The notes below the pieces were generated by a model, which was not told the origin of the DNA, searched no databases, and saw only the letters and a list, made by a program, of their open reading frames with translations. The position numbers were made by a program, and so were the translations under genes. DNA of 33,672 nucleotides from an uncultured Chloroflexota bacterium (lineage in GTDB: Bacteria > Chloroflexota > Chloroflexia > Chloroflexales > Roseiflexaceae): positions 1-33,672 of the forward strand of contig CALFIC010000112.1 of the NCBI GenBank assembly GCA_937876225.1. The letters are read 5' to 3'. Below, piece by piece: positions 1-8,689 of this stretch (position 1 is its first letter; each line of letters starts with the position of its first letter).

Positions 1-1854
1 TTATTCAACGAGGGTTCGCACTTTGCACTTCACGAACGCCTCGGTGCGATTTATTGTCAGCGTGATGGGGTGACGGGGGTGCATTTTGCGGTATGGGCAC
101 CAAGTGCTCGCGCCGTGCATGTGATTGGCGATTTCAACGGTTGGCAACGCGGTGTGACCACGTTGTACCCCCAAGGCGCCTCTGGGCTGTGGGCGAATTT
201 CTTTGCCGATGTGCCGGTGGGTTGTTGTTATAAATACGCCATCGAAACCCAATCTGGCGACTGGCTCGAAAAAGCCGATCCTTGTGCGGCTGCTGCCGAA
301 TTTCGCCCCCGCACAGGCTCCGTCGTCACCGATTTGACCACCTATCAGTGGCACGACGATGCCTGGATGCAATCACGCCGGAGCTACGATGTCACGCATG
401 CCCCCATGAGCATCTACGAGGTGCATTTGGGCTCGTGGATGCGCAATCCCGATGGCTCGTGGCTGGGCTATGCCGATGCCGCCCGCAAATTGGCCGATTA
501 TTTAGTGGCGATGAATTATACCCACGTCGAATTATTGCCGATTATGGAATATCCCTACGATGGCTCGTGGGGCTATCAGACCGTCGGTTTGTATGCCCCC
601 ACTAGTCGCTTTGGTACGCCCCACGACTTCATGGGGTTTGTCGATTATCTGCACCAAAAAGGCATCGGGATTATCCTCGACTGGGTACCGTCGCATTTCG
701 CCGTCGATGCCCACGGTTTGGCACTATTTGATGGCACGCATTTGTATGAGCATTCTGACCCTCGTCAAGGCTATCACCCAGACTGGGGTAGCTATATTTT
801 TAATTATGGCCGTCATGAAGTGCGGAGCTTTTTGATTAGTAGTGCGATTTCTTGGATCGAGCGCTATCACATTGACGGGTTGCGGGTCGATGCAGTGGCT
901 TCGATGCTCTACCTCGATTATTCCCGCAAGGCCGGCGAGTGGATTCCCAATGCCTATGGGGGCCGGGAAAACATCGACGCCATCGTGTTGTTGCGCCGCC
1001 TCAATGACCAAGTGCGCTATGCCTACCCAGGGGTGGTCATGATTGCCGAAGAATCGACGGCCTGGCCCATGGTGTCGCGCCCGACGGACATCGGCGGGCT
1101 GGGCTTTGCGATGAAGTGGGATATGGGCTGGATGCACGATACCCTGAAGTATCTGAGCAACGACCCCGTGCATCGCCGCTTCCACCACAACAATTTGACC
1201 TTCCGGTCGCTCTATTCGGCCAGTGAGCAATTCACCTTGGCGTTATCGCATGACGAGGTCGTCCATGGCAAAGGCGCCTTGCTCGCCAAAATGCCCGGCG
1301 ATCGCTGGCAACAGTTTGCCAATCTGCGTGCATTGTATGGCTATATGTATGCTCAATCTGGCAAAAAACTACTCTTTATGGGTGGGGAAATTGGCCAGTG
1401 GCGTGAATGGTCGTACGAACGCGAACTCGATTGGTTTGTACTCGAAGATCCCATGCACCGTGGCATCAATGCCTTGGTGCGTGATTTGAATCATTTGCAT
1501 ATTGTTGAGCCTGCCTTGCATCAGCTCGATTTCGATCCGTGGGGCTTCCATTGGATAGCCTGTGACGATGCCGACCAAAGCGTCGTGATTGCCTTGCGTC
1601 GCGGTGGCGCTGGGGTGCGCAATGTGGCGGTATGGTGCAACTTTACGCCGGTACCACGCCACCATTACCGGATCGGCTTGCCCCATGGTGGTACCTGGCA
1701 GGTAATCCTCAATAGCGACGATAGTCAATACGGTGGGAGCGGCATGCGTGCGGATATCGTTGTCGAAGCCGTGCCGTGCCACGGCATGCCCTATTCGGCA
1801 ATCGTCAATATGCCGCCATTGGCGGTGGTGTATATTGCGCCAGTGGTGCAATAA
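1..1854 (+). CDS. glgB: 1,4-alpha-glucan branching enzyme, 5'-truncated by the window edge
   Basis: Transfers alpha-1,4-glucan segments to form alpha-1,6 branches during cytoplasmic glycogen synthesis. The reading frame is open back to base 1, and the residues before the first in-frame GTG (base 70) already read as family sequence (LFNEGSHFALHERLGAIY), so base 70 is not the start and the true start lies upstream. An N-terminal CBM48-like module (FAVWAPSARAVHVIGDFNGW) is followed by the GH13 barrel. The region with the Asp nucleophile is DGLRVDAVASM (Asp codon 889-891), the general acid/base region is AEEST (about 1045-1059), and the third Asp lies in LSHDEVVHGK near 1250. A C-terminal beta domain ends at TAA. 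The GH57 gene starts 54 bases downstream on the same strand, which suggests a glycogen operon. Family assignment is very secure; only the first tens of residues are missing. Confidence 0.96.
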   Translation, partial: LFNEGSHFALHERLGAIYCQRDGVTGVHFAVWAPSARAVHVIGDFNGWQRGVTTLYPQGASGLWANFFADVPVGCCYKYAIETQSGDWLEKADPCAAAAEFRPRTGSVVTDLTTYQWHDDAWMQSRRSYDVTHAPMSIYEVHLGSWMRNPDGSWLGYADAARKLADYLVAMNYTHVELLPIMEYPYDGSWGYQTVGLYAPTSRFGTPHDFMGFVDYLHQKGIGIILDWVPSHFAVDAHGLALFDGTHLYEHSDPRQGYHPDWGSYIFNYGRHEVRSFLISSAISWIERYHIDGLRVDAVASMLYLDYSRKAGEWIPNAYGGRENIDAIVLLRRLNDQVRYAYPGVVMIAEESTAWPMVSRPTDIGGLGFAMKWDMGWMHDTLKYLSNDPVHRRFHHNNLTFRSLYSASEQFTLALSHDEVVHGKGALLAKMPGDRWQQFANLRALYGYMYAQSGKKLLFMGGEIGQWREWSYERELDWFVLEDPMHRGINALVRDLNHLHIVEPALHQLDFDPWGFHWIACDDADQSVVIALRRGGAGVRNVAVWCNFTPVPRHHYRIGLPHGGTWQVILNSDDSQYGGSGMRADIVVEAVPCHGMPYSAIVNMPPLAVVYIAPVVQ

Positions 1855-1908
1855 TAGGTTGCAAATCATCAATTCTTACCCCTGGTTGGGTTACCATAGG
1901 ATGCGATA

Positions 1909-4314
1909 GTGACACGATTTGTTTGTGTGCATGGGCACTTTTATCAACCCCCCCGTGAAAACCCGTGGCTCGATGCGATTGACCTCCAACCAAGCGCCGC
2001 CCCGTATCACGATTGGAATGCCCGGATTACGGCTGAATGCTACGCCCCTAACACGGCGGCGCGTATCCTCGATGAACAAGGGCGCATCCAACATATCATC
2101 AACAACTATGCCTGGATGAGTTTCAATGTCGGTCCCACACTCATGCGCTGGCTGGCCCAAGCCGAGCCAGTGGCCTATGCCGGTATTTTGGCGGCAGACA
2201 AAGAAGGCCAAGCGCGCTTTGGTGGCCATGGCCCGGCCATCGGTCAAGCCTACGGCCACATCATCATGCCGCTAGCCACCCCCCGCGACCGCCGTACCCA
2301 AGTGGCCTGGGGCGTGGCCGACTTCCATCATCATTTTGGCCGTGATCCGGAGGGGATGTGGCTCCCCGAGGCGGCGGTGTGTACCGATTCACTCGAAGCC
2401 TTGGCCGAATACGGCGTGCGCTATACAGTATTGGCCCCCCACCAAGCCGCCCGATTTCGTGCCCTCGGTACGGACGAATGGCAGGATGTAGCGGGGACGG
2501 GGATTGACACCACCGTGCCGTACCGCGTGAATTTGCCGTCAGGTCGCCAAATTGCGATTTTTTTCTACAATGGCTCCGTATCACAATCCATCGCCTTCCA
2601 AGGGCTCCTCAATAGTGGTGAATCCTTGGCGCAAGCCTTGCTCGGGAATGTGTCGGCTGATACCACCACCCCGCGACTCGCACACGTCGCCACCGATGGT
2701 GAAACCTACGGCCACCACCATCGCCATGGCGAAATGGCGCTGGCCTATGCCTTGCACCACATCCACGACACCGGCCTGGCCCGGATTACCGTATATGGCG
2801 AGTTTTTGGCGTTGTGCCCCCCCCAACACGAAGTGCAAATCGTCGAGCAAAGTTCGTGGAGTTGTGCCCACGGCGTCGAACGCTGGCGCAGTGATTGTGG
2901 CTGCCATACCGGTGGCGCTTTGGGTTGGAATCAAGCCTGGCGCGGTCCACTCCGGCATGCCCTCGAATGGGCCCGGACTGCGGTTGATGCTGAGTGGGAA
3001 AAAACCGCCGCCCGGGTCTTTGCCAACCCATGGCAAGCCCGTGACGCCTATATCGAGATCATCAATGATCCTAGTGACGCCACGGTCAAACGATTTTTGA
3101 CCAAACATGCCCGCAACAACCAGCGTTGGCCGGCCTTGGCACTGCTCGAACTCCAACGGCAGTTGATGCAGAGCTTTACCAGCTGTGCCTGGTTTTTTAA
3201 TGATCCCAGTGGCATCGAAACCATCCAAGTGCTCCGTTATGCCGCCCGTATGATGCAACTAGCCAAACAGACCCTAAAGCTCGACCTCGAAGAAGGCTTC
3301 CACGAACAACTCGAGCAGGTCGTCAGCAATACGGGGGTGACTGTGGCCGAGTTGTATACCCAACAAGTGCAACCACTCACTGTCACCCTCGCGGATATCT
3401 GTGCTCACGACGCCTTGACGGCCTTGTTCCTCGACACACCACCGGCGGATGTGGTCTATCTGCATCATGTGACGCGTCAGAAACAACAACGCTGGACGCT
3501 CGATAAACTTCAAGTGGTGATTGGTGTATCTGAGGTGACGGCGTTGTTGACGGGTGAACAAGCCCAATTTGTCTATGGCGTGGTATTGATGGGTGAGCAG
3601 GTGTTGGCTGGTGGGGTGCGTCCCGAACCTGAGCGTTACCAACGCCTCCAAAAAAGTATTTCAGACGCGATAAAGCATCACGACCAAGATGCGTTGCTCC
3701 AAGCGATGCATAGTGAGCTGGGGCGCTTTGATTATTCGTTGCGCTCGATTTTCCGTGATGAGCAACGCACGATTTTGACTAGCATGTTACGTGGTGTGGT
3801 GGACAGTGTGGCGCAACAATATCATCAACTATATGCTGAACACGCCAATTTGATGCGATTTCTACAACGAATGACGGTGCCATTACCCCCCGAATTACAA
3901 ATGCCCGCAGCCATGGCCGTCCATGCCGATATTCGCGCAGCATTGCGCCAGACGCCGGTCGATACCGCACAATTACAATCGGTACTCCAAGTGGCAACAC
4001 AGTCGGGTGTGGTACTCGACAAAGCGCTGTTGGCCTATGAATACACGCAAACTCTCCACCACCTCGCCGCACAATTGGTCGAAACTCCGTGCCACGCAGA
4101 TTTATTACAAACCATGATCGATGTGGCTGACATTGCCCAAGGGATTGATGTCGATATGTGGATGGTACAAAACAACTATAATGTGGTATGGCAACGCGAC
4201 TATGCCTTGATGTGCAAGTCGGCGGCGCAAGGGAATAGTGAATCAACCACCTGGGTGGCTGAATTCCGGCGCTTGGGGAGCCAACTCAACATGGCCATTG
4301 TGGCGACTGAGTAA
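1909..4314 (+). CDS. Glycoside hydrolase family 57 protein with DUF3536-type C-terminal half
   Basis: A predicted cytoplasmic alpha-glucan-active enzyme of 801 residues. It starts at GTG 1909, with AGGA seven bases upstream. The N-terminus MTRFVCVHGHFYQPPRENPW carries the GH57 HGHFYQP signature. MWLPEAAVCTDSLEALAEYG contains the region where GH57 enzymes have the Glu nucleophile (WLPEAA), and ATDGETYGHHHRHGE matches the region with the Asp acid. The last ~400 residues are mostly helical and correspond to the DUF3536-type extension common to the ~800-residue members. Its position directly behind glgB suggests glycogen trimming, debranching or transfer, but substrate specificity cannot be read from sequence. 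Alternatives are amylase-like or 4-alpha-glucanotransferase activity. Confidence is high for the family and low for the exact reaction. Confidence 0.88.
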   Translation: MTRFVCVHGHFYQPPRENPWLDAIDLQPSAAPYHDWNARITAECYAPNTAARILDEQGRIQHIINNYAWMSFNVGPTLMRWLAQAEPVAYAGILAADKEGQARFGGHGPAIGQAYGHIIMPLATPRDRRTQVAWGVADFHHHFGRDPEGMWLPEAAVCTDSLEALAEYGVRYTVLAPHQAARFRALGTDEWQDVAGTGIDTTVPYRVNLPSGRQIAIFFYNGSVSQSIAFQGLLNSGESLAQALLGNVSADTTTPRLAHVATDGETYGHHHRHGEMALAYALHHIHDTGLARITVYGEFLALCPPQHEVQIVEQSSWSCAHGVERWRSDCGCHTGGALGWNQAWRGPLRHALEWARTAVDAEWEKTAARVFANPWQARDAYIEIINDPSDATVKRFLTKHARNNQRWPALALLELQRQLMQSFTSCAWFFNDPSGIETIQVLRYAARMMQLAKQTLKLDLEEGFHEQLEQVVSNTGVTVAELYTQQVQPLTVTLADICAHDALTALFLDTPPADVVYLHHVTRQKQQRWTLDKLQVVIGVSEVTALLTGEQAQFVYGVVLMGEQVLAGGVRPEPERYQRLQKSISDAIKHHDQDALLQAMHSELGRFDYSLRSIFRDEQRTILTSMLRGVVDSVAQQYHQLYAEHANLMRFLQRMTVPLPPELQMPAAMAVHADIRAALRQTPVDTAQLQSVLQVATQSGVVLDKALLAYEYTQTLHHLAAQLVETPCHADLLQTMIDVADIAQGIDVDMWMVQNNYNVVWQRDYALMCKSAAQGNSESTTWVAEFRRLGSQLNMAIVATE

Positions 4315-4417
4315 TTCTATGTGTGAAAAATCAGGCTCGTGACACGCTGAACCTGCGTTGCGGTGGCACGATGCCCGGTGATGGTGAATGGAGCAATCAG
4401 CAAAGAAAGGCTGTGCA

Positions 4418-5977
4418 ATGACGAGTCCACTAGTGATTCATGGCGCCATGCGCCCCGGCTATGATGCCATGTTGACGCCAGAAGCGTTGGCATTTGTGGC
4501 CGAATTGGTCGAACGATTTGAGCCCCGTCGCCAAGAATTATTGGCGCGCCGTCAGCAACGCTGGGATGAGCTCAAAGCAGGGCGCTTGCCTGATTTTGAT
4601 CCCGCGACTGCCCATATCCGTTCGGGGTTGTGGCGCGTCGTGCCACCAGCGGCCGACTTCCGCAATCGCCGTACCGAAATCACCGGCCCTGTTGATCGCA
4701 AAATGGTCATCAACGCCCTCAATTCGGGTGCCAATGTCTTTATGGCCGACTTCGAAGATGCCAATGCCCCCTTGTGGGACAACGTCGTCCAAGGCCAAAT
4801 CAACCTGCGTGATGCCATTCACCGCACCATCGAACTGGTTTCTGATGGCAAAACCTACCGCCTCAACGACAAAACTGCGGTGCTCGCAGTGCGCGCACGC
4901 GGCTGGCATCTCGACGAAAAGCACGTGACCTACAACGGTCAACCGATTTCGGGAGGTATGTTTGACTTCGGGCTCTACTTCTTCCATAACGCCCAAGAAC
5001 TCCTCGCCCGTGGCAGTGGTCCTTATTTTTATCTGCCTAAATTGCAACACCACCTCGAAGCGCGTTTGTGGAACGACATTTTTGTCTATGCCCAAGACCG
5101 CCTCAACATCGCCCAAGGCTCGATTCGCGCCACGGTACTAATTGAGCACATTTTGGCGGCCTTCGAGATGGACGAAATCTTGTATGAATTGCGTAACCAC
5201 TCTAGTGGCCTCAATCATGGTCGCTGGGATTACATCTATAGCTTCATCAAAGCCTTCAACCACCGCGACGACTTTGTCTTGCCCGATCGCGCCCAAGTCA
5301 CCATGGGGGTGCACTTTTTGCGCTCGGCAGCCGAATTAGTGGCGGCGACCTGTCACCGCCGTGGTGCCCATGCCATGGGTGGCATGTCGGCGATTATCCC
5401 TCGCCGTGATGACATCGAAGCCAACGAACGGGCACTGGTGAATGTGCGCGCCGACAAACAACGCGAAGCCCAACAAGGCTTCGACGGGGCGTGGGTGGCA
5501 CACCCCGGTTTGGTACCTGCGGTGCAAGAAGTTTTTAACAATGCCTTTAGTGGTGACAATCAAATTGCCCAAGTCCCCAATGTCACGATTACGGCGGCTG
5601 ATTTGCTCAAAATTCCTACCGGCGATATTACCGAAGCAGGTATGCGCAACAACATCAGTGTGGCGTTGCAATACATCGAAGCCTGGTTTGGTGGGCGTGG
5701 TGCGGTGGCAATTAATTACTTGATGGAAGACGTCGCCACTGCCGAAATTTCGCGGTCACAGATCTGGCAATGGATCCACCATCATGCCACCCTCGTAGAC
5801 GGTCGTCCGGTAACGGCCGAATTGTATGCCCAGATTCGTGACGAAGAAGTGGCCAAACTACAAGAACGCTTGGCCGGCCCACGGCTCGACCAAGCGATTG
5901 CACTCCTCGATGTGTTGGTGTTGAGTCCTGAGTTCGTCGAATTTTTGACGGTGCCCGGCTACCAACAAATGAGTTAA
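4418..5977 (+). CDS. aceB: Malate synthase A
   Basis: Condenses glyoxylate with acetyl-CoA to give malate and CoA (glyoxylate shunt). The protein is 519 residues and collinear with the E. coli AceB type: EITGPVDRKMVINALNSGAN, VFMADFEDANAP, AVRARGWHLDEKHVTYNG, GSGPYFYLPKLQ, the Mg-binding region DEILYELRNHSSGLNHGRWD, and the C-terminal MEDVATAEISRSQIWQW that contains the catalytic Asp. The end FLTVPGYQQMS matches the family terminus, so it is complete. An in-frame ATG exists at 4388, but GAAAGG at 4405-4410 is well spaced for ATG 4418, which I prefer. No isocitrate lyase lies in the window, so whether it serves the classical shunt or another glyoxylate source is open. Confidence 0.96.
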   Translation: MTSPLVIHGAMRPGYDAMLTPEALAFVAELVERFEPRRQELLARRQQRWDELKAGRLPDFDPATAHIRSGLWRVVPPAADFRNRRTEITGPVDRKMVINALNSGANVFMADFEDANAPLWDNVVQGQINLRDAIHRTIELVSDGKTYRLNDKTAVLAVRARGWHLDEKHVTYNGQPISGGMFDFGLYFFHNAQELLARGSGPYFYLPKLQHHLEARLWNDIFVYAQDRLNIAQGSIRATVLIEHILAAFEMDEILYELRNHSSGLNHGRWDYIYSFIKAFNHRDDFVLPDRAQVTMGVHFLRSAAELVAATCHRRGAHAMGGMSAIIPRRDDIEANERALVNVRADKQREAQQGFDGAWVAHPGLVPAVQEVFNNAFSGDNQIAQVPNVTITAADLLKIPTGDITEAGMRNNISVALQYIEAWFGGRGAVAINYLMEDVATAEISRSQIWQWIHHHATLVDGRPVTAELYAQIRDEEVAKLQERLAGPRLDQAIALLDVLVLSPEFVEFLTVPGYQQMS

Positions 5978-5993
5978 CCTGGTACGTCACGCA

Positions 5994-6038
5994 AGACGCA
6001 CGCAATGGTATGGAATTACCGTTGCGTGCGTCTTTTTT
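5994..6038 (+). terminator. Intrinsic terminator of malate synthase
   Basis: AGACGCACGCAA (5994-6005) pairs with TTGCGTGCGTCT (6022-6033), and six T follow (6033-6038). An inner GGTA/TACC pairing is also possible. The stem also encodes the last residues of the convergent TerC gene, whose stop codon falls in the loop. On the minus strand no T tract follows, so it probably works only for the plus-strand gene. Confidence 0.85.
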
Positions 6039-6870
6039 GGATGATGCGAAAGGGGGATAACAGCAAATTGATGAGCCAAGAAATACTGATGGTGATGATA
6101 TAACAGAGCCAGCGAAATGGTTTTAACATACCATATACTGGTTGTTTGAGAAATGTGCGTGACACGATGAGTGTTCCCAGTATAATCCCTGCCGAAATCG
6201 CAAATTGTTGCATTTCGTTGAGGTGCACACCAAACACGTCTTTGATGAGTAATTCGCCACCAATGGCAAATAACAACAAAAAAGCGCTACTTTCGAAGGC
6301 TGCTTCCCAGCTAATCAAGCGACTAAACAGCACAGCCGCAAAGCGCATCAAGATAATCCCGATGGCCACACCCAGCATCACCACCCAGATTTTGTCTGAC
6401 AGGGCGACGGCAGCAATCACGTTGTCGATACTGAAAATTAAGTCGGTGAATTCGAGCACGGCAACCGTAACCCAGAATCCCCGCACCGGTTTGGGGTCAT
6501 CGTTGCCGGCGTGGCCATCTTCACCCGCTTTGTCGTACTTTTCGCCGAAGTAGTGAATCCCTAAATAGACCAAATAAACAGATCCGGCGATACGAAGCCA
6601 CGGCACCGTGATAATCCAAGCGGCGAGGATTAACATAATCCCACGTAGTACATACCCCAGCACCAAGCCAACCTTGAGTGCGGCAGTGCGTTGAGTGCCG
6701 AGCACACGATGACTCCAATGACTCATGAAGTGGAGCCATTTGGGCCACGGCACGGGATGATTGTTGGGGAGGGTGCTGACAATTGCGCCGAGGACGGCAG
6801 CATTATCAATCGAAAGGATACCTTCGAGGAAGATGAGTTGCGCTATGATAGTGATAAGTGCAATATCCAT
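6016..6870 (-). CDS. TerC family integral membrane protein
   Basis: A polytopic inner-membrane protein of 284 residues, usual for the TerC/Alx/YkoY group implicated in metal-ion (manganese) export and tellurite resistance. It starts MDIALITIIAQLIFLEGILSIDNAAVLG; the acidic intramembrane motif SIDNA is the family hallmark and is repeated as FSIDNVIAAVAL in the second half, giving the internal two-fold symmetry typical of the family. About seven to eight hydrophobic segments are visible. A good ribosome site (GAAAGG) lies before ATG 6870. I see no yybP-ykoY manganese riboswitch in the short divergent space to purA. The C-terminal residues are encoded inside the opposing terminator hairpin. The transported ion is not determined by sequence. 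Confidence 0.9.
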   Translation of the reverse strand: MDIALITIIAQLIFLEGILSIDNAAVLGAIVSTLPNNHPVPWPKWLHFMSHWSHRVLGTQRTAALKVGLVLGYVLRGIMLILAAWIITVPWLRIAGSVYLVYLGIHYFGEKYDKAGEDGHAGNDDPKPVRGFWVTVAVLEFTDLIFSIDNVIAAVALSDKIWVVMLGVAIGIILMRFAAVLFSRLISWEAAFESSAFLLLFAIGGELLIKDVFGVHLNEMQQFAISAGIILGTLIVSRTFLKQPVYGMLKPFRWLCYIITISISWLINLLLSPFRIIQKRRTQR

Positions 6871-6983
6871 GTGGTGCCTTTCAAATTACTCTATAATATT
6901 ACACGATGCGTGGCTACACTGTGGTTGCACACGCGGGGCTTTTTTGTGTGGTTGCGTCTGCACAACCAGGAAGGAACGTGCAA
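6871..6983. promoter_or_regulatory. Divergent terC/purA promoter region
   Basis: This 113-bp space separates two divergent genes. TATAAT at 6892-6897 is a good -10 for purA, giving a leader of about 80 bases; no clear -35 stands 16-18 bases before it. The same AT-rich core read on the other strand offers TATTAT for terC. AGGAAGGA at 6968-6975 is the purA ribosome site, eight bases before ATG 6984. No convincing regulatory hairpin was found in the purA leader. Confidence 0.45.
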
Positions 6984-8276
6984 ATGGCGGTAGTAGCGGT
7001 ACTCGGCGCTCAATGGGGCGACGAAGGTAAGGGTCATATCGTTGATATTTTGGCGGCACGCGCCACCACCGTCGTGCGCTATGGCGGCGGGAATAACGCC
7101 GGCCATACGGTAGTAAATCGTCATGGGACGTTTAAATTGCATATGGTGCCGGCGGGAATTTTTGAGCCAACCACCCTCAATATTGTGGGCAATGGCACGG
7201 TCATCGACCCCAAAGACTTCATTGCCGAGCTTGATGGCTTGATGCAACGGGGAATTGATGTATCAAACGTGCGCATTAGTGACCGCGCCCACGTCGTGAT
7301 GCCCTATCACGTGCTCCAAGACAGACTCGACGAACAATTGCGCGGCGATGCCAAAATCGGCACTACTGGGCGAGGCATTGGCCCAGCCTATGCTGACAAA
7401 ATGTCACGGATTGGGATTCGTATGGCCGATTTGACCAATCCTGACATGTTGCGCCAGCGCTTGAGTGCTGTGCTATCCATCAAAAATCGCTTGTTTACCA
7501 CCTATTACGCCAGCGAGCCGTTTGATCTAGAGGCTCTCTACAACGAATATTTGGCCTATGGTCAGCGTTTGGCTGCCCATATCACCGACGTTTATCCCGC
7601 AGTTCAGCGCGCAATCAGTGGTCACGAGGCCGTATTGCTCGAAGGCGCCCAAGGGATTTTGCTCGACATCGACCATGGCACCTACCCCTTTGTGACGTCG
7701 TCGTTGCCGGGCATCGCCGGTGCTTGTCAAGGCGCCGGGATTGCCCCCAATGCCATCGATCACGTGATGGGAGTGTTTAAAGCCTATGCCACCCGGGTTG
7801 GGTCGGGGCCATTCCCCAGCGAGGTCGATGGTGCCGCCGCCGATGCCTTGCGCCAAATGGGCAAGCCATGGGCCGAGGTGGGGACCACCACCGGGCGCTT
7901 GCGCCGCGTTGGTTGGTTTGATGCCGTGGCAGCCCGCTATGCCGTCAACCTCAATGGGATTGATTTGTTAACGATTACCAAACTCGATGTGCTCGACGAA
8001 CTCGCCGAAATAGCGATTTGTGTGGGCTATCGCTTGCGTGGCGAGGTCATCGACCACCCACCCACCCAACCCGAGGATTATGCCTTGGTCGAGCCCATCT
8101 ACGAAACGATGCCCGGTTGGTTGACGCCAACGCCCGATGCCCGCAGTTGGGACGATCTGCCGGCTGCTGCGCAGGCCTATGTACAGCGCTTGGCAGAATT
8201 GTGTGCCGCGAAAGTAGCGATTATTTCGGTAGGCCCTGGCCACGAACAAATCATCGAAATTATTCCCGTGCTCTAG
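6984..8276 (+). CDS. purA: Adenylosuccinate synthetase
   Basis: First committed step from IMP to AMP: IMP + Asp + GTP give adenylosuccinate. The protein is 430 residues, normal for bacterial PurA. The P-loop GAQWGDEGKGHIVD is at residues 8-21, and its first Asp/Lys/His are catalytic. YGGGNNAGHTVV, GTTGRGIGPAYADK and the GTP-binding TKLDVLDEL follow. The frame is open back to 6906 but homology starts at MAVVAVLGAQWGDEGKG, and AGGAAGGA lies eight bases before ATG 6984, so I chose that start. It is monocistronic: it is divergent from terC and closed by a strong hairpin. Confidence 0.97.
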   Translation: MAVVAVLGAQWGDEGKGHIVDILAARATTVVRYGGGNNAGHTVVNRHGTFKLHMVPAGIFEPTTLNIVGNGTVIDPKDFIAELDGLMQRGIDVSNVRISDRAHVVMPYHVLQDRLDEQLRGDAKIGTTGRGIGPAYADKMSRIGIRMADLTNPDMLRQRLSAVLSIKNRLFTTYYASEPFDLEALYNEYLAYGQRLAAHITDVYPAVQRAISGHEAVLLEGAQGILLDIDHGTYPFVTSSLPGIAGACQGAGIAPNAIDHVMGVFKAYATRVGSGPFPSEVDGAAADALRQMGKPWAEVGTTTGRLRRVGWFDAVAARYAVNLNGIDLLTITKLDVLDELAEIAICVGYRLRGEVIDHPPTQPEDYALVEPIYETMPGWLTPTPDARSWDDLPAAAQAYVQRLAELCAAKVAIISVGPGHEQIIEIIPVL

Positions 8277-8284
8277 AGTGTATA

Positions 8285-8328
8285 AAAATCCCCCTGTTGC
8301 ATTGGAAATCATGCAACAGGGGGATTTT
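8285..8328. terminator. Bidirectional terminator between purA and glutaredoxin gene
   Basis: A perfect 18-bp inverted repeat, AAAATCCCCCTGTTGCAT (8285-8302) and its complement (8311-8328), with an 8-base loop. The A/T ends give a U tract on both strands, so it can stop transcription of purA and of the convergent glutaredoxin gene. Confidence 0.93.
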
Positions 8329-8339
8329 ATGTGGTGCGC

Positions 8340-8588
8340 TTAGCGCAGGCTGGCGATTTTTTCTTTGAGGACGGCAGCAGAAGGCTCTACCAACATTGAG
8401 CCATCGGGGAATACGATGGTGGGGACGACTTGGTTGCCGCCATTGAGTTTGACGACCAATTCGCGGGCACTTTCGTCTTTTTCAATGTCGATTTCGGTGT
8501 AGGCGATGTGCTCTTCATTGAAAACCCGCTTGGCGGTGCGGCAATCTGGGCACCATGTGGTGCTGTACATCATAATTCCGTTGCTCAT
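8340..8588 (-). CDS. Glutaredoxin-like (mycoredoxin type) thiol-disulfide protein
   Basis: A small cytoplasmic redox protein of 82 residues, thioredoxin fold. The active site is TWCPDC with Cys13 and Cys16; the cis-proline region is QVVPTIVFPDGS. It resembles the mycoredoxin-1/NrdH-like single-domain proteins of Gram-positive bacteria and Chloroflexota more than classical CPYC glutaredoxins. The frame extends upstream, but AGGAG (8594-8598) sits five bases before ATG 8588, and the protein then starts MSNGIMMYSTTWCPDC. Likely role: reduction of mixed disulfides with a low-molecular-weight thiol; partner unknown. It is transcribed alone, towards the shared terminator. Confidence 0.9.
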   Translation of the reverse strand: MSNGIMMYSTTWCPDCRTAKRVFNEEHIAYTEIDIEKDESARELVVKLNGGNQVVPTIVFPDGSMLVEPSAAVLKEKIASLR

Positions 8589-8614
8589 ATCAACTCCTAA
8601 AGTACAAATTAACA

Positions 8615-8680
8615 CATTGGTATTATACTCAGATTATCGTTTTTTTATATTGGAATAGTATAAATAATCTGATAGAGGAA
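8615..8680. promoter_or_regulatory. Promoter region between glutaredoxin and CCA-enzyme genes
   Basis: On the minus strand TATAAT (8622-8627) is a good -10 for the glutaredoxin gene. On the plus strand TTGGTATTAT overlaps it as an extended -10 for the downstream gene, and TATAAA at 8659-8664 is another candidate. No -35 matches well on either strand. GAGGAA at 8675-8680 is the ribosome site of the next gene. Confidence 0.4.
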
Positions 8681-8689
8681 TTGCCCACG

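Noticed and set aside
70..72. GTG 70 as the glgB start
   Set aside because: The frame is open upstream with recognisable family sequence before it, so the gene is truncated by the window edge.
2581..3258. Minus-strand 225-residue frame inside the GH57 gene
   Set aside because: Shadow frame, no motif or ribosome site.
6871..6983. Manganese (yybP-ykoY) riboswitch before terC
   Set aside because: The gap is too short and lacks the conserved elements.
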